Source: an uncultured Rhodobacterales bacterium
GTDB taxonomy: Bacteria > Pseudomonadota > Alphaproteobacteria > Rhodobacterales > Rhodobacteraceae
Length of the DNA stretch: 64,000 bases
Assembly (NCBI GenBank): GCA_903873585.1
Contig: CAIQOV010000026.1
Location: 124,001 to 188,000, forward strand
Direction of reading: 5' to 3'
Both the position numbers and the translations under genes were made by a program. The notes under the pieces are model-generated. The model saw nothing but the letters and a program-made list of their open reading frames with translations. It ran no database searches and was not told where the DNA came from. Every line of letters starts with the position of its first letter. Position 1 is the first letter of the stretch. Below are positions 12,314 through 22,070 of this stretch, piece by piece.

Positions 12314-13514
12314 TCAGATTTTTCGCAGTCAACTGGATACGTTGAAAGCCGAAGGCAACTACCGCACCTTTGCCGAACTTGACCGCAAGCGCGGGTCGTT
12401 CCCGCGGGCGGATAATCACAAAGACGGCAAAGTGGCCGAGGTGACGGTGTGGTGCTCGAATGATTACCTTGGCATGGGGCAGCATCCTGATGTCATCAAC
12501 GCCATGGTCGAATCGGTGCAAAACGGCGGCATCAGCGCGGGCGGCACGCGCAACATTTCGGGCAACAACCATAAGCACCTGCTGCTAGAGGCCGAGCTGG
12601 CCGATCTGCACGGCAAAGAATCAGCGCTGCTGTTCACCTCGGGCTATGTGTCGAACTGGGCGGCTTTGTCGACTTTGGGCAGCCGAATCAAGGATGCGGT
12701 GATCCTGTCAGATGCGGGCAACCATGCCAGCATGATCGAAGGTGTGCGCCATTCGCGGGCCGATAAGGTGATCTGGGCCCATAACGATTGGCGCGATCTT
12801 GATCGGAAACTAGCCGCCGTGGGCGACCGCCCCAAGATCGTGGCCTTTGAAAGCGTATATTCGATGGACGGTGACATCGCCCCCATCAAGGAAATCGTGC
12901 AGGTCGCCAAGACCCATGGCGCGCTGACCTATATTGACGAAGTGCACGCCGTGGGCATGTACGGCCCGCGCGGCGGCGGTGTTAGCGAACGTGAAGGCTT
13001 GGCTGATCAGATTGACCTGATCGAGGGGACCTTGGGCAAGGCTTACGGCGTCGTGGGTGGCTATATCACCGGTTCAGCCAATCTGTGCGACTTTATCCGC
13101 AGTTTTGCGTCGGGTTTTATCTTTACCACGGCTTTGCCCCCCGCCATTGCGGCAGCGGCGACGGCGTCGATCAAACACCTGAAAACCTCGCAAGCGGAAC
13201 GCGAAGGCCAGCGCGCCCAAGTGGCCAAGCTGCGGGCAAAGTTGGACAAATTGGGCATTCCCCACATGGCCAACGACAGCCACATCGTGCCCGTGGTGAT
13301 CGGCGATCCGGTCAAGTGCCGCATGATCTCTGACATCTTGATGCGCGACTGGGGCATTTATGTGCAGCCGATCAACTACCCCACCGTTCCCAAAGGAACC
13401 GAGCGTTTGCGCATCACCCCGTCACCCTTCCACACCGATGCTGACATTGATCATCTAGGTCAGGCCTTGCATTCCATGTGGCAACATTGTGCACTGGCGC
13501 GCGCCGTGGCGTAG
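12303..13514 (+). CDS. hemA: 5-aminolevulinate synthase
   Basis: HemA condenses glycine and succinyl-CoA, the first step to haem and bacteriochlorophyll in alphaproteobacteria. The ATG at 12303 (403 aa, [18 protein letters not shown]) has GAGGA about 7 bases upstream and overlaps puhE by 11 bases; the upstream extension is not used. The family residues are present: D212 in [11 protein letters not shown] and the PLP lysine K246 in [14 protein letters not shown]. The glycine-rich [11 protein letters not shown] lies near residue 80. Linkage to puh and cycA is the standard Rhodobacter arrangement. Confidence 0.97.
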   Translation: MDFDQIFRSQLDTLKAEGNYRTFAELDRKRGSFPRADNHKDGKVAEVTVWCSNDYLGMGQHPDVINAMVESVQNGGISAGGTRNISGNNHKHLLLEAELADLHGKESALLFTSGYVSNWAALSTLGSRIKDAVILSDAGNHASMIEGVRHSRADKVIWAHNDWRDLDRKLAAVGDRPKIVAFESVYSMDGDIAPIKEIVQVAKTHGALTYIDEVHAVGMYGPRGGGVSEREGLADQIDLIEGTLGKAYGVVGGYITGSANLCDFIRSFASGFIFTTALPPAIAAAATASIKHLKTSQAEREGQRAQVAKLRAKLDKLGIPHMANDSHIVPVVIGDPVKCRMISDILMRDWGIYVQPINYPTVPKGTERLRITPSPFHTDADIDHLGQALHSMWQHCALARAVA

Positions 13515-13584
13515 GGCTAGGATAGTGTGATCCAAGCCCACGGCTTGCGCGTATACTGTACTATAGAACACTAGGGAGACCCCG

Positions 13585-14007
13585 ATGAAATTGACTCTGG
13601 CCATTCTTGCGGTCTTGGCCACCGCCGCAGCCCCCGCCTTTGCAGCTGGCGACGCCGCCAAGGGCGAGGCTGTTTTCAAAACTTGCCAAACCTGCCACGC
13701 GGTTGTTGACCCTGATGGCAAAGTATTGGCCGGCAAGGGCAAGATCGGCCCGAACCTGTACGGCGTGTTCGGCCGTCAGGCTGGCAGCCTTGAGGGTTTC
13801 AAATATGGGGAATCCATGGTCGCGGCTGGCGCGGCTGGCTTGGTTTGGGATGAAGCGCATTTCGTTGAATATGTGCAGGGTCCGGCTGATTTCTTGAAAA
13901 AGCAACTGGGTGGCCCCGCTGTCGCCAAGATGCAATTCAAGGTCAAAGATGCGGCAAGTGCTGCCGACGTTTACGCCTATCTGGCGCAATTCAGCCCCGC
14001 CAAGTGA
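13585..14007 (+). CDS. cycA: Cytochrome c2 (soluble, periplasmic)
   Basis: This soluble electron carrier runs between cytochrome bc1 and the photo-oxidised reaction centre, and also to oxidases. The 140-aa precursor has a clear signal peptide (residues 1-20, cleaved after APAFA). The haem site is C34-x-x-C37-H38 (CQTCH), and M116 (AKMQFKV) is the probable sixth ligand. AGGGAG precedes the ATG. The 70-base gap after hemA contains TATACT near 13551 and may carry its own promoter, but no convincing -35 box was found. A perfect bidirectional terminator follows. Confidence 0.95.
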   Translation: MKLTLAILAVLATAAAPAFAAGDAAKGEAVFKTCQTCHAVVDPDGKVLAGKGKIGPNLYGVFGRQAGSLEGFKYGESMVAAGAAGLVWDEAHFVEYVQGPADFLKKQLGGPAVAKMQFKVKDAASAADVYAYLAQFSPAK

Positions 14008-14022
14008 GCTGACCCTATCGAC

Positions 14023-14055
14023 AAAAAAGCCCCCGAATTTTCGGGGGCTTTTTTT
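14023..14055. terminator. Bidirectional intrinsic terminator between cycA and dxs
   Basis: AGCCCCCGA (14028-14036) pairs perfectly with TCGGGGGCT (14041-14049) around a 4-base loop. A-run at 14023-14028 and T-run at 14049-14055 flank it, so it can stop transcription from both strands. It is where the two arms of the photosynthesis cluster converge. Confidence 0.92.
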
Positions 14056-14072
14056 ATGTCTGGTCGCTGGGT

Positions 14073-15968
14073 TCAAGCGCGCAGCGCTTGCACCCTTTGC
14101 GGCAAAACGCGTTCCACAGCGCGGGTAATGTCGGCCACGCTTAGGCCCGCATCGGCATACATGGCGGCGGGGCTGGCTTGTTCGATAAAACGGTCCGGTA
14201 AGGTCAGGGTGCGCAACCGCACGCCGTGATCTAACCCGCCAGAGTTGGCCATGTATTCCAGCACCTGCGCCCCAAACCCGCCCCTTGCGCCCTGTTCCAC
14301 CGTGATCACCGCCTGATGATGGCGGGCAAGTTGGGTGATCAGGTCGGTGTCCAAGGGCTTGGCAAAGCGGGCGTCGGCCACGGTGACAGAAGTACCTTGT
14401 GCGGCAAGCCCTTCAGCCGCCAGCAAACATTCGGGCAAATGCGCGCCAAAGCACAAAAGCGCCACATCCGACCCTTGCCGCAACACGCGCCCCTTGCCGA
14501 TTGGCAGCACTTGGCCCTGATCGGGCATTTGCACACCGCTGCCCTCGCCGCGCGGATAGCGGAAGGAAATCGGGCCTTCATCATAGGCGGCGGCGGTGGC
14601 AACCATATGGGCCATCTCTGCCTCGTCCCCTGCGGCCATCACAACAAAGCCGGGCAGGTTGGCAAGGAAGCCCACATCGAAAGCCCCCGCATGGGTGGCG
14701 CCATCGGCCCCGACCAACCCCGCGCGGTCGATGGCAAAGCGCACCGGCAGGCCCTGCAGGGCCACATCATGCACGATTTGGTCATAGCCGCGCTGCAAGA
14801 AGGTGGAATAGATCGCGACAAACGGCTTTAGCCCCGACGCCGCCATGCCTGCGGCAAAGGTCACGGCGTGCTGTTCGGCAATGCCCACGTCAAACACCCG
14901 TGCGGGGAAGCGTTCGGCCATAATGTCCAGCCCCGTGCCACTGGGCATGGCGGCCGTGATGGCGACAATCTTGCCATCGCGGCCAGCGGCTTCGGTCAGG
15001 CAGCGGCCAAAGACCGAGGTATAAGCGGGCGCGTTCGACTTGGCCTTGGCCTGGGTGCCAGACACCACATCAAACTTCGCAACGCCGTGGTATTTGTCGG
15101 CAGCGCTTTCGGCTGGCGCATAGCCCTTGCCCTTGACCGTGATCGCATGGATCAACACCGGCCCCGTGGCGCGCGATTTGGCGGCACGCAGGGTGGCCAG
15201 AAGGTCTGGCATCGAATGGCCATCGACGGGGCCGATATAGGTAAAGCCCAATTGTTCAAACAACGTCGCCCCCGAAGGCACGCCCGTCACGATTTGCCGC
15301 GCACGCCGTGCGCCTTCGCGCAAGGGGCCGGGAAGGGCCGCTTCAAAGCCTTCGGCCATATCGCGCAGCAGATCAAACGGCTTGTGGCGCGACAGGCCGT
15401 TCAAGTAGCGGTTCAGCGCGCCGACAGGGGGCGCAATGCTCATGTCGTTGTCGTTCAGGATGACAAACATCCGTTTGCCAAGGTGGCCTGCGGCGTTCAT
15501 CGCCTCGTAAGCCATGCCTGCTGTGATGGCCCCGTCACCAATTACAGCGATGGCATCGCCCGTGGGCTGGCCCATGTCACGGCCAAGGGTAAAGCCCAAA
15601 GCCGCCGAAATGCTGGTGGAAGAATGCGCCGCGCCAAAGGGGTCGTAGACGCTTTCGGACCGTTTGGTAAAACCCGAAACCCCGCCCTCTTGCCGCAAGC
15701 TGTGCATCCGGTCGCGCCGACCTGTCAGGATTTTGTGCGGATAGCACTGGTGGCCCACATCCCAGATCAGCTTATCGACCGGCGCATCGAACACGGCATG
15801 GATCGCCACTGTCAGTTCCACCACCCCCAGCGACGACCCCAGATGCCCGCCAGTTTTCGAGACGACCGAGATCACCTCACCGCGCACTTCATCGGCCAAA
15901 CGCCCCAGTTCGGCATCGCTCATCGCTTTAAGGTCAGCGGGAGAGGAAACTTTATCGAGCAGCGACAT
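14073..15968 (-). CDS. dxs: 1-deoxy-D-xylulose-5-phosphate synthase
   Basis: Dxs makes DXP from pyruvate and glyceraldehyde-3-phosphate with thiamine diphosphate, the entry step of the non-mevalonate route that feeds phytol and carotenoids. The 631-aa protein has [17 protein letters not shown] at residues 37-53. The diphosphate/Mg motif is [13 protein letters not shown] (144-156), and [12 protein letters not shown] follows. The C-terminal half has transketolase signatures ([18 protein letters not shown]). It is the last gene of the puf arm, as in other Rhodobacter. It starts about 15 bases after the T-run of a terminator, so its level probably depends on read-through. Confidence 0.96.
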   Translation of the reverse strand: MSLLDKVSSPADLKAMSDAELGRLADEVRGEVISVVSKTGGHLGSSLGVVELTVAIHAVFDAPVDKLIWDVGHQCYPHKILTGRRDRMHSLRQEGGVSGFTKRSESVYDPFGAAHSSTSISAALGFTLGRDMGQPTGDAIAVIGDGAITAGMAYEAMNAAGHLGKRMFVILNDNDMSIAPPVGALNRYLNGLSRHKPFDLLRDMAEGFEAALPGPLREGARRARQIVTGVPSGATLFEQLGFTYIGPVDGHSMPDLLATLRAAKSRATGPVLIHAITVKGKGYAPAESAADKYHGVAKFDVVSGTQAKAKSNAPAYTSVFGRCLTEAAGRDGKIVAITAAMPSGTGLDIMAERFPARVFDVGIAEQHAVTFAAGMAASGLKPFVAIYSTFLQRGYDQIVHDVALQGLPVRFAIDRAGLVGADGATHAGAFDVGFLANLPGFVVMAAGDEAEMAHMVATAAAYDEGPISFRYPRGEGSGVQMPDQGQVLPIGKGRVLRQGSDVALLCFGAHLPECLLAAEGLAAQGTSVTVADARFAKPLDTDLITQLARHHQAVITVEQGARGGFGAQVLEYMANSGGLDHGVRLRTLTLPDRFIEQASPAAMYADAGLSVADITRAVERVLPQRVQALRA

Positions 15969-15983
15969 AGGGTTGGCCTTTCA

Positions 15984-16018
15984 ATAAAAAAGGTGCCGGG
16001 TGGCTGACACACGGCACC
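15984..16018 (-). terminator. Intrinsic terminator between pufX and dxs
   Basis: On the minus strand GGTGCCG (16018-16012) pairs with CGGCACC (15998-15992) around 13 bases. A run of mostly T (TTTTTTATT) follows at 15991-15984. It lies 117 bases past the pufX stop and directly before the dxs ribosome site (GAAAGG). It should limit read-through of the abundant puf mRNA into dxs. Confidence 0.8.
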
Positions 16019-16098
16019 AGGTCCCTGTTGCCAGCAGGAAGGGAACCGGGCTGTGGTAGGTGCCCAGGTTTGGGCCGGCATAAGGCCCGAACGTCGTG

Positions 16099-16128
16099 GC
16101 GGACCGAGGGCAAAAGCTCTCGGTCCGC
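16099..16128 (-). other. Strong mRNA hairpin just after pufX
   Basis: GCGGACCGAG (16099-16108) and CTCGGTCCGC (16119-16128) form a perfect 10-bp stem with a 10-base loop, starting 7 bases after the pufX stop codon. There is no T-run, so it looks like a 3'-end-stabilising structure for the puf transcript rather than a terminator. With the terminator at 15984-16018 it makes a two-hairpin end. Confidence 0.65.
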
Positions 16129-16135
16129 GAAGTCA

Positions 16136-16363
16136 TCAGACGATGTCCTGCGTTTGAACTATTTGCAGCGCGCCATAGGGCGAAGGAGCTGTTTTGCTTC
16201 TTTCGTCCAACACTTGCCCCACGCCCCAAATCACCAGCAAAACAAGAGCCAAGGCGATAAGGCCGACACTGGCCATAAATCCGCCCCAGATCATCTGTCC
16301 CAAGGCCCACACGCGCAAACGCACGACAGGGCTTTGGTTTTCAAGATAGTTATGATCAGACAT
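16136..16363 (-). CDS. pufX: Reaction centre-LH1 core protein PufX
   Basis: PufX is a single-helix protein that leaves a gap in the LH1 ring so that quinone can exchange; it is typical of Rhodobacter and close relatives. The 75-aa product has the pattern RLRVWALGQMIWGGF followed by a long hydrophobic helix (about residues 25-47) and a short C-terminal tail. It lies directly after pufM, exactly where pufX is found. Similarity between PufX proteins is always low, so the call rests on place, size and topology. The family is about 78-82 aa, so this one is slightly short. Confidence 0.9.
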   Translation of the reverse strand: MSDHNYLENQSPVVRLRVWALGQMIWGGFMASVGLIALALVLLVIWGVGQVLDERSKTAPSPYGALQIVQTQDIV

Positions 16364-16374
16364 GACAGCTCCTA

Positions 16375-17295
16375 TTACAGTGGCGCGTAGCCGTGGTCTT
16401 GCGCCCAGACGTACCAGTTATCGACAACGGTGCCGGTCAGCAGAATGCCAATACCGCCGGTGATCGGCACCAGAATGGCAAACCACCACGCCCAGCGGTG
16501 AATGCCTTCCATCGTGGCGTTAAAGCCCATGGTCCAGCGCCAGAACAAAGCTGCGCGTTCTGATGCTGTGCCACGGTCAACGATCTGTTCCAACTCGCGG
16601 TCGCCGCCCAAGCGGGTGACTGACAAGATCGTGGCACCGTGCATGGCGAACAGCAGGGCCGACCCGTACAGGAAGGCAATGCTCAGCGCGTGGAAGGGGT
16701 TATAGAACAGGTTGCCATAAGTCAGGCTGAACAGGTTTGTCCAATCCAGGTGCGAGAAGATGCCGTAAGGCACAGCCTCAGACCAGCTTCCCATCAGCAC
16801 TGGGCGGATCAAGCCAAGCACCATCACCAGCCACAAGGCCGCGGCGAAAGCCCAAGCGATGTGCTTGCCCATGCCCAAAGCCTCGGCCCGAAGATAGGTG
16901 CGCAGCCACCAGGACCAGAGCGAGATCATAAAGAAGAACCCGGCCAGCAAGAACATGCCGCCCTGATCCAAAGGTGGGATCCGCAGACCCCATTCCGGGG
17001 CTGGCGGTTCCAGCGACATCCAGAACAAATCGCGCAGGAACACGGTCGGATTGTAACCCGCCTGACGCCAGAACCAAAAGCCGATGATTTCAAACCAGAT
17101 CAGACCGGCCGCGATGCTGACAACGCCAGCGGTGCCCAGATAGATCGGCCCCAACTGGGCGTTGCCGATCCATCCCATCAGGGTCGAGAAGGTTGCACCT
17201 TTGGTGCGTGCACCAACATCGACCCCCTCGTGCATACCCATTTCAGGTGCGGCGCTGACCTGAACTTGGGTAAAAAAGTTCTGATACTCAGCCAT
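16375..17295 (-). CDS. pufM: Photosynthetic reaction centre M subunit
   Basis: PufM is one of the two core subunits that bind the bacteriochlorophyll special pair, accessory pigments, QA and the non-haem iron. The 306-aa protein has five membrane helices and the conserved stretch [19 protein letters not shown]. Histidine ligands are seen in helices D and E ([26 protein letters not shown]). The start overlaps the pufL stop by 8 bases, so it is coupled to pufL. Confidence 0.98.
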   Translation of the reverse strand: MAEYQNFFTQVQVSAAPEMGMHEGVDVGARTKGATFSTLMGWIGNAQLGPIYLGTAGVVSIAAGLIWFEIIGFWFWRQAGYNPTVFLRDLFWMSLEPPAPEWGLRIPPLDQGGMFLLAGFFFMISLWSWWLRTYLRAEALGMGKHIAWAFAAALWLVMVLGLIRPVLMGSWSEAVPYGIFSHLDWTNLFSLTYGNLFYNPFHALSIAFLYGSALLFAMHGATILSVTRLGGDRELEQIVDRGTASERAALFWRWTMGFNATMEGIHRWAWWFAILVPITGGIGILLTGTVVDNWYVWAQDHGYAPL

Positions 17296-18136
17296 TTACG
17301 CCCCCATGAACATTCGCAAAGATCGGCAGGTTCAGCCACCAATTCCACCAATCCACCCACTGGTCGAACCAGATCGTACCCGATGCCATGATGCACAGCG
17401 CGCTAAAGAAGGCGGCGTTCATGGCAAGCAGCATCCCCACGCGGTGGATGCCCAAGGTGCCGACCGAATAGCCGATCAGGTCACGAAAGAACGTGTCTTC
17501 GTGATCAGGCGTTTTCATCAACTGCCCTTTGGGCGGATTGGCTGCAGACAGGATCAAGCCGCCATGCAGCGCCAAGGCCAAAGCGTTGGTGAAAAACAGG
17601 CTGACCGCGATCATATGCAGCGGATTGTAGTGGAAGTTGCCGTAAGTGTAGCCGGTGTTTGACACCCAATCGAGGTGGCTAAAGATTCCATAAGGGAAGG
17701 CATAACCCCAAGCTCCCATCAGAATCGGGCGGATCACCGTTAGCGTGACATAGGCAAAAATCGCGACCGCAAAGGCCATGGGCACATGCAGCCCGATGCC
17801 CAGCTTGCGGCAAATTTCCACCTCGCGCAGCGCCCAGCTGACAAAGGCCCCGACCGCACAAAAGGTGATGATCTGCCACAGCCCGCCGTGCAGCATGGGG
17901 GCAAGCCCCAAGCCCAAGGCCACATCAGGCGGATTGATCGAAATCAGCCAAGGGTTCCAAGTGGGGCCCATGGCCGCACCGTAAAAGATCAAGATGGTGC
18001 CCAACACGGCAAAGAAGAATGTTGTGACGCCAAAGAAGCCGACATAGAACGGCCCGACCCAAAAGTCGAACAGGTTCCCGCCGACAAGCGTGCCACCCGG
18101 CACGCGGTATTTTCGCTCGAAGCTGAGCAGTGCCAT
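17288..18136 (-). CDS. pufL: Photosynthetic reaction centre L subunit
   Basis: PufL pairs with PufM and carries the active electron branch and the QB site. The 282-aa length is standard. It starts [20 protein letters not shown] and has the conserved stretch [19 protein letters not shown] and the [15 protein letters not shown] segment of helix E. A good ribosome site (GGAGAGGGAAGC) precedes it. A strong stem-loop separates it from pufA, the known device for making more pufBA than pufLM mRNA. Confidence 0.98.
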   Translation of the reverse strand: MALLSFERKYRVPGGTLVGGNLFDFWVGPFYVGFFGVTTFFFAVLGTILIFYGAAMGPTWNPWLISINPPDVALGLGLAPMLHGGLWQIITFCAVGAFVSWALREVEICRKLGIGLHVPMAFAVAIFAYVTLTVIRPILMGAWGYAFPYGIFSHLDWVSNTGYTYGNFHYNPLHMIAVSLFFTNALALALHGGLILSAANPPKGQLMKTPDHEDTFFRDLIGYSVGTLGIHRVGMLLAMNAAFFSALCIMASGTIWFDQWVDWWNWWLNLPIFANVHGGVNG

Positions 18137-18220
18137 GCTTCCCTCTCCGCATTGGACCGAGGGTTCCTTGGGCGCAAATGTACGCCACGAACCGTCAGAT
18201 GTAGGTCTTAAATCCTAGGT

Positions 18221-18250
18221 TGGTGCGGGCGGCTGACGTCGCCCGCACCA
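18221..18250 (-). other. pufA-pufL intercistronic stabilising stem-loop
   Basis: TGGTGCGGGCG (18221-18231) pairs perfectly with CGCCCGCACCA (18240-18250), an 11-bp stem with an 8-base loop, between the pufA stop and pufL. No T-run follows. In R. capsulatus a hairpin at this place blocks 3'-5' decay of the pufBA segment and sets the LH1 to reaction centre ratio. The same role is inferred here. Confidence 0.85.
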
Positions 18251-18262
18251 AATGCAAGCCCG

Positions 18263-18457
18263 TTACGGGGCGGGTGCAGCAGCGGGGTCAACCGGCGCGT
18301 AGCCGTGCTTTGCCGATGCAATGTCAAACCAGTTGTAAGACGGGTTCGACAGCAGAACGAGGTGGATCATCGCGGCGAGAAGGAACAGGAAAACGCCCTG
18401 TGCCACAAACACGCGACGGGGATCGAAGATCAGCCAGACTTTATAGAACTTGCTCAT
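18263..18457 (-). CDS. pufA: Light-harvesting 1 alpha chain
   Basis: PufA is the alpha apoprotein of the LH1 antenna ring. The ATG at 18457 gives the normal 64-aa chain [20 protein letters not shown]; 19 extra open codons upstream are not part of it. H32 in [10 protein letters not shown] is the bacteriochlorophyll ligand inside the single membrane helix (about residues 14-36). The segment NPSYNWFD follows. It lies 13 bases after pufB, preceded by GAGGGGGAAAA. Confidence 0.97.
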   Translation of the reverse strand: MSKFYKVWLIFDPRRVFVAQGVFLFLLAAMIHLVLLSNPSYNWFDIASAKHGYAPVDPAAAPAP

Positions 18458-18470
18458 GTCTTTTTCCCCC

Positions 18471-18620
18471 TCAGAACCACGGACGCCACATGTACACGGC
18501 CAAATGGGCGACAACGGCGATGGTCACGAACAACCAAAGCCCGCTCATATAGACCGAGTGCAGCTCTTGCGCCTGCTGGTCGGTGAGACCTGTGAAAGAC
18601 AGGTCAGATTTATCAGCCAT
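18471..18620 (-). CDS. pufB: Light-harvesting 1 beta chain
   Basis: PufB is the beta apoprotein of LH1. The ATG at 18620 with GGAGGATA directly upstream gives the usual 49-aa product, [20 protein letters not shown] to WRPWF. H21 and H39 are the conserved histidines, H39 being the pigment ligand. The 28 codons open upstream are not part of the protein. The roughly 117-base space after pufQ holds short inverted repeats (18647-18663: GCCGCA-N5-TGCGGC) that could act in mRNA processing. Confidence 0.97.
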   Translation of the reverse strand: MADKSDLSFTGLTDQQAQELHSVYMSGLWLFVTIAVVAHLAVYMWRPWF

Positions 18621-18737
18621 AGTATCCTCCGGACATTCGGACTGACGCCGCACTCCCTGCGGCTGGGTCACGGTGGGCGGAATGCCCCTCCGATGTTTCG
18701 CCATACCCTTGCGGGTAAAGCGAATTGCGTTGCGCGG

Positions 18738-18959
18738 TTACCCGCGGAAAATCATAGGCGTCACGGCTTGCGCGTCTTTCCAAGCCCGCATCACGGGGTT
18801 GAGGCGCGGCAGGCTGGCGTGACGGATCAGTTGGTAGGTCCAACCGATGGTATGCGGCAGGATCGCCAAGCAAACGATCAGGGCAAAGTAGACGACGAAC
18901 TCGGCCTTGTTCACGCGCTTGGCGTGATGCAGGTCGCCGTTGGCGGTATAATCGCTCAT
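18738..18959 (-). CDS. pufQ: PufQ, bacteriochlorophyll-level regulator of the puf operon
   Basis: PufQ is a small protein needed for normal bacteriochlorophyll formation in R. capsulatus. The 73-aa product has one membrane helix (about residues 20-42, [21 protein letters not shown] split across the segment). Its ending is [16 protein letters not shown]. The ATG overlaps the bchZ stop by 4 bases (ATGA), so it is translationally coupled to the bchCXYZ genes. This joins bch and puf into one superoperon. Confidence 0.93.
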   Translation of the reverse strand: MSDYTANGDLHHAKRVNKAEFVVYFALIVCLAILPHTIGWTYQLIRHASLPRLNPVMRAWKDAQAVTPMIFRG

Positions 18960-20434
18960 GATCTTCCTCCCTCGTTAAGGGAAAGGGCAGCGCCTTGCAG
19001 CCCCTCCACAGTTTCGCGCACCACCCGTTCGGCCCCAGAATCGAGCGCTGCTTTTTCGGCAGCATCGCGCAGCGACCTTGCGGCGCTGATCCGGGTGAGA
19101 ATGGGGTGCGTGTTGACAATTCGGTCCAAAGCGGCCTGCGCGTCGGCATCCCAAGGGAAGTCGCGCCGCAGCGTTGTGGGGGTGGCTTGGGCCGAGTCCA
19201 TCTCGGTGCCCAAGGGCAGAATGTGAAACAGCGCGTCAAACAGGCTGTTGCACACCTCTTGCAAAATCCAGACCGCGCCGGAATACCCCATCATCGGCGT
19301 GCCGATGGCGCGGCGAATGGCCGCACCGGGGAAAGAGGCGGGGATGAAACTGGGGGCAGGGCCGAAGCCGCCCTTCATTTCTGCCAGATACATCTTTTCG
19401 TTGATCGAGCCCATCACCACCAACGGGCGGTGCTGCTTTAACAGCGCGCGCACCGCATCGTTGTTGGTCTTTTTGCCCGGAATGCGTGCCACCGCAAAGG
19501 CGCAGGGCAGGCCAAGGTCGCCTTCCAGATAGGCACGAATGCCGCGCGCATAGGTTTCGCTGGCCACAATGCCAAAGCTGGCGGTCGCGAAAAAGTCTTG
19601 CGTCACGGAACGCCACAAGTCCCAAACGGGCTTCAGCGTCGAGTGCTTTTCTTTTTCGATGAACGGTTCGGGGTCAAGCCCCAGCAACTCGCCCAAGGTG
19701 CGCAGGAATTTCGTTGTGGAATCAATGCCGAAGGGCGCTTGCAGATAGGGTTTACCCAAAACTTCGGCCAAGCCACGGCCAAATTCGCGGTACATCACGA
19801 TGTTGACGTCGGCGTTGACCAGATTGCGCATTTCGGCCACGTGCGCGCCAAGCGGCAGCACCATGTTCACCTCGGCCCCGATGCCTTCGACCATGCGGCG
19901 AATTTCATGCAGGTCGGACGCCATGTTGAACACGCCGTACATCGGCCCAAGGATGTTGACGCGCGGCTTTGACCCTTCGGGGCGTGCCGTTTCGGGCGGC
20001 ATACGGCCTTTGGTTTGGCCAAATTCGGTGAAGATCCACGTCATGGCGCGGTCAGCGGTTTGCCACTGATCTTCGTCAATCGTGCGCGGCAGGAAGCGTT
20101 GAATATTTGTGCCCATCGGCGTGACACCGCCGCCGATCATCTCGGCGATGGACCCCGTCACAACCACCGCAGGCAAAGCCGGATCAAGCGTTTTCCAAGC
20201 GCGCCGCATAGCGCCTTCGGTGCCATCGCGGCCCAGTTCTTCCTCGCCAAGGCCCGTGACAACAATCGGCAATTCATGCGGCGGCAGCGCGTCGGTATAG
20301 TGCAACACCGATGTCACCGGCAGGTTTTCGCAGCCCACCGGACCGTCGATCACCACTTGCAGGCCCTTAACGGCGCAGAACGCATAAACCGCGCCCCAAT
20401 AGCCGCCCGCTCGATCATGATCTTGGATCAGCAT
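18956..20434 (-). CDS. bchZ: Chlorophyllide a reductase subunit Z
   Basis: BchZ is the NifK/BchB-like subunit of chlorophyllide a oxidoreductase (COR), which reduces ring B to turn a chlorin into a bacteriochlorin. The 492-aa protein begins [19 protein letters not shown] and has cluster-region cysteine context [12 protein letters not shown] (near residue 36), followed by [16 protein letters not shown]. It shares one base with the bchY stop (TGATG-type junction) and overlaps pufQ by 4 bases. Confidence 0.96.
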   Translation of the reverse strand: MLIQDHDRAGGYWGAVYAFCAVKGLQVVIDGPVGCENLPVTSVLHYTDALPPHELPIVVTGLGEEELGRDGTEGAMRRAWKTLDPALPAVVVTGSIAEMIGGGVTPMGTNIQRFLPRTIDEDQWQTADRAMTWIFTEFGQTKGRMPPETARPEGSKPRVNILGPMYGVFNMASDLHEIRRMVEGIGAEVNMVLPLGAHVAEMRNLVNADVNIVMYREFGRGLAEVLGKPYLQAPFGIDSTTKFLRTLGELLGLDPEPFIEKEKHSTLKPVWDLWRSVTQDFFATASFGIVASETYARGIRAYLEGDLGLPCAFAVARIPGKKTNNDAVRALLKQHRPLVVMGSINEKMYLAEMKGGFGPAPSFIPASFPGAAIRRAIGTPMMGYSGAVWILQEVCNSLFDALFHILPLGTEMDSAQATPTTLRRDFPWDADAQAALDRIVNTHPILTRISAARSLRDAAEKAALDSGAERVVRETVEGLQGAALSLNEGGRS

Positions 20435-22002
20435 CAGATCATCTCCTCGGCCTTAGCGGCTTTGGCGGCCTTGTCGAGTTTCTTTTGGTGCAGGGCGCGG
20501 AAATCGGGGCGCAGGTTGGGCGCGCCCTCCCAGATGCCAGCGGTGTCGCCTGTGCCCACGCCTTCGAAAAAGGCTTTCATGCCTTCCATGCGGTCGCGGC
20601 CCGCAATGGCGGCGTTGACCACTTGGCCCAAAGACCCAGCGCCCGCAGGCCCCATTAAGGGGCGGGCCGAGATGAGGTTGGTGAAATACAGCGCGGGAAT
20701 GGCAAGTTCTTTGGCCTTTTGCACCAAGGGCGTTGTGCCCACGGCCAGATCAGGGCGGATCGCTTCCATGGCGGATGCGTCGTCTTCCAAACTGGCGCGG
20801 AACTTGACCTTGACGCCCTTCGCCTCAAGCCATTCCAGATCGGGCGCGCTCCACGGGGTTTTGGGGCAAGCGGTGCCGACATAGGGCACATGTGCGCCCG
20901 ATTCGATCAGCAGGCGCGCCACCAGCAGTTCAGACCCTTCATAGCCCGACAGGGTGATGGTGCCCTTGATAGCACTTCCCGCCAAAGCGCCTTTTATGGC
21001 GGGCAGGAAGGCGTTTTGCGCGGCGGCAATCCTTGCTGGGTCTACGTTATAGGCATCCCCAATCGCGGCCAGCCAAGCGGCTGTGCCGTCAACACCGACG
21101 GGGGCAGACCCCACAACCTTGCGGCCTGCCGATTGGAATTCACGCACAGCGGCGGTGTAGAAGGGGTGGATCGCTGCCACAACATCGCAGTCAAGCGCTG
21201 CATAAAGCTCGCGCCATTCGCGGCAGGGCACCACGGGGCCAGCGGCCAGCCCAAGCGGGGCCAACAGCGCGCCGATCATCATCGGATCAGCAGGGAACAT
21301 TTCGCCCAACAGGGCGACTTGCGGGCGATCAGAGCGGCCAGAGGCGGGGGCGGCAACGGGGCCAGCCTCAATCTCGGCGCGGGCATATTTCAGCATTGCG
21401 CCAGCCAGAACGTCTTTGGCCTCGGCATGGGTGGGAATGCCAAAGCCCGGCACGTCGATGCCCACGATCCGCACGCCGTTAATCTCGGACGGCAGCAGTT
21501 TCAGCGGCACGCCGGATGCGGTGGGAACACATAGGTTGGTCACCACGATGGCATCGTTATGATCAGGGTCAGCCAGTTCATGCACCGCATCGCGGATGTC
21601 TTCGAACAGCTTGCCCGTCACCAAGGATTCCGAATTGAACGGCACATAGCCGACCGAGCGGCGCGCGCCGTAAAAGTGGCTGACAAAGGTCAGCCCATAA
21701 ACGCAGCACGCCGAGCCCGACAGCACCGTTGCCACCCGCCGCATCCGCAGGCCCACGCGCAGCGACCCAAAGGCGGGGCACATGCTTTGCGGCTTGTCAT
21801 GCGGGCCTTGGGGATAATCGCGGGCGTATTGATCCAGCAGTTCAGAATTGCCAGCGGCCCGCGCCGCCGCCTGCATCGTTTCAGCGCCAGCATGACAGCC
21901 CATGCCATCCACGGGGGCCGCGCCCTGTGGTTCTGGCAAATCGACCGAAGCGATCTCGGTCAACGGTGCCTGATGGGCTTTGTCATAGCTGACTTCGCTC
22001 AT
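20434..22002 (-). CDS. bchY: Chlorophyllide a reductase subunit Y
   Basis: BchY is the NifD/BchN-like subunit of COR. The 522-aa product contains the conserved [19 protein letters not shown] around residues 72-90. [23 protein letters not shown], seen in two halves, covers residues about 94-116 with the cluster cysteines, and [13 protein letters not shown] follows. The N-terminal 60 residues are low in similarity signals. The ATG at 22002 overlaps the stop of a 23-codon ORF that fills the gap after bchX. Confidence 0.96.
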   Translation of the reverse strand: MSEVSYDKAHQAPLTEIASVDLPEPQGAAPVDGMGCHAGAETMQAAARAAGNSELLDQYARDYPQGPHDKPQSMCPAFGSLRVGLRMRRVATVLSGSACCVYGLTFVSHFYGARRSVGYVPFNSESLVTGKLFEDIRDAVHELADPDHNDAIVVTNLCVPTASGVPLKLLPSEINGVRIVGIDVPGFGIPTHAEAKDVLAGAMLKYARAEIEAGPVAAPASGRSDRPQVALLGEMFPADPMMIGALLAPLGLAAGPVVPCREWRELYAALDCDVVAAIHPFYTAAVREFQSAGRKVVGSAPVGVDGTAAWLAAIGDAYNVDPARIAAAQNAFLPAIKGALAGSAIKGTITLSGYEGSELLVARLLIESGAHVPYVGTACPKTPWSAPDLEWLEAKGVKVKFRASLEDDASAMEAIRPDLAVGTTPLVQKAKELAIPALYFTNLISARPLMGPAGAGSLGQVVNAAIAGRDRMEGMKAFFEGVGTGDTAGIWEGAPNLRPDFRALHQKKLDKAAKAAKAEEMI

Positions 22003-22070
22003 TTGCGCGAAGCCCCTGTGATGCGCTGCAAAGCGGCTTCAAACTGGGCGAGGGTTTCCAGATCAAACAT
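21999..22070 (-). CDS. Possible 23-codon coupling ORF between bchX and bchY
   Basis: A 23-aa ORF ([10 protein letters not shown] to RITGASRK) starts with ATG at 22070, inside the last codons of bchX (AATGTTTGA). It ends with a TGA that overlaps the bchY ATG (ATGA). It fills the whole 60-base gap, so ribosomes could pass from bchX to bchY without leaving the mRNA. It may be a coupling leader, a real micro-protein, or a relic of an N-terminal part of BchY now out of frame. Its expression is untested and I do not recognise the peptide. Confidence 0.4.
   Translation of the reverse strand: MFDLETLAQFEAALQRITGASRK

Noticed and set aside
13555-13573. PpsR-like palindrome upstream of cycA (TGTACTATAGAACA)
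   Set aside because: The spacing is TGT-N8-ACA, not the N12 required for the consensus.
14868-16007. 379-codon plus-strand frame opposite dxs
   Set aside because: It is a shadow of dxs with no recognisable motifs, and it would read through both the dxs start and a terminator.
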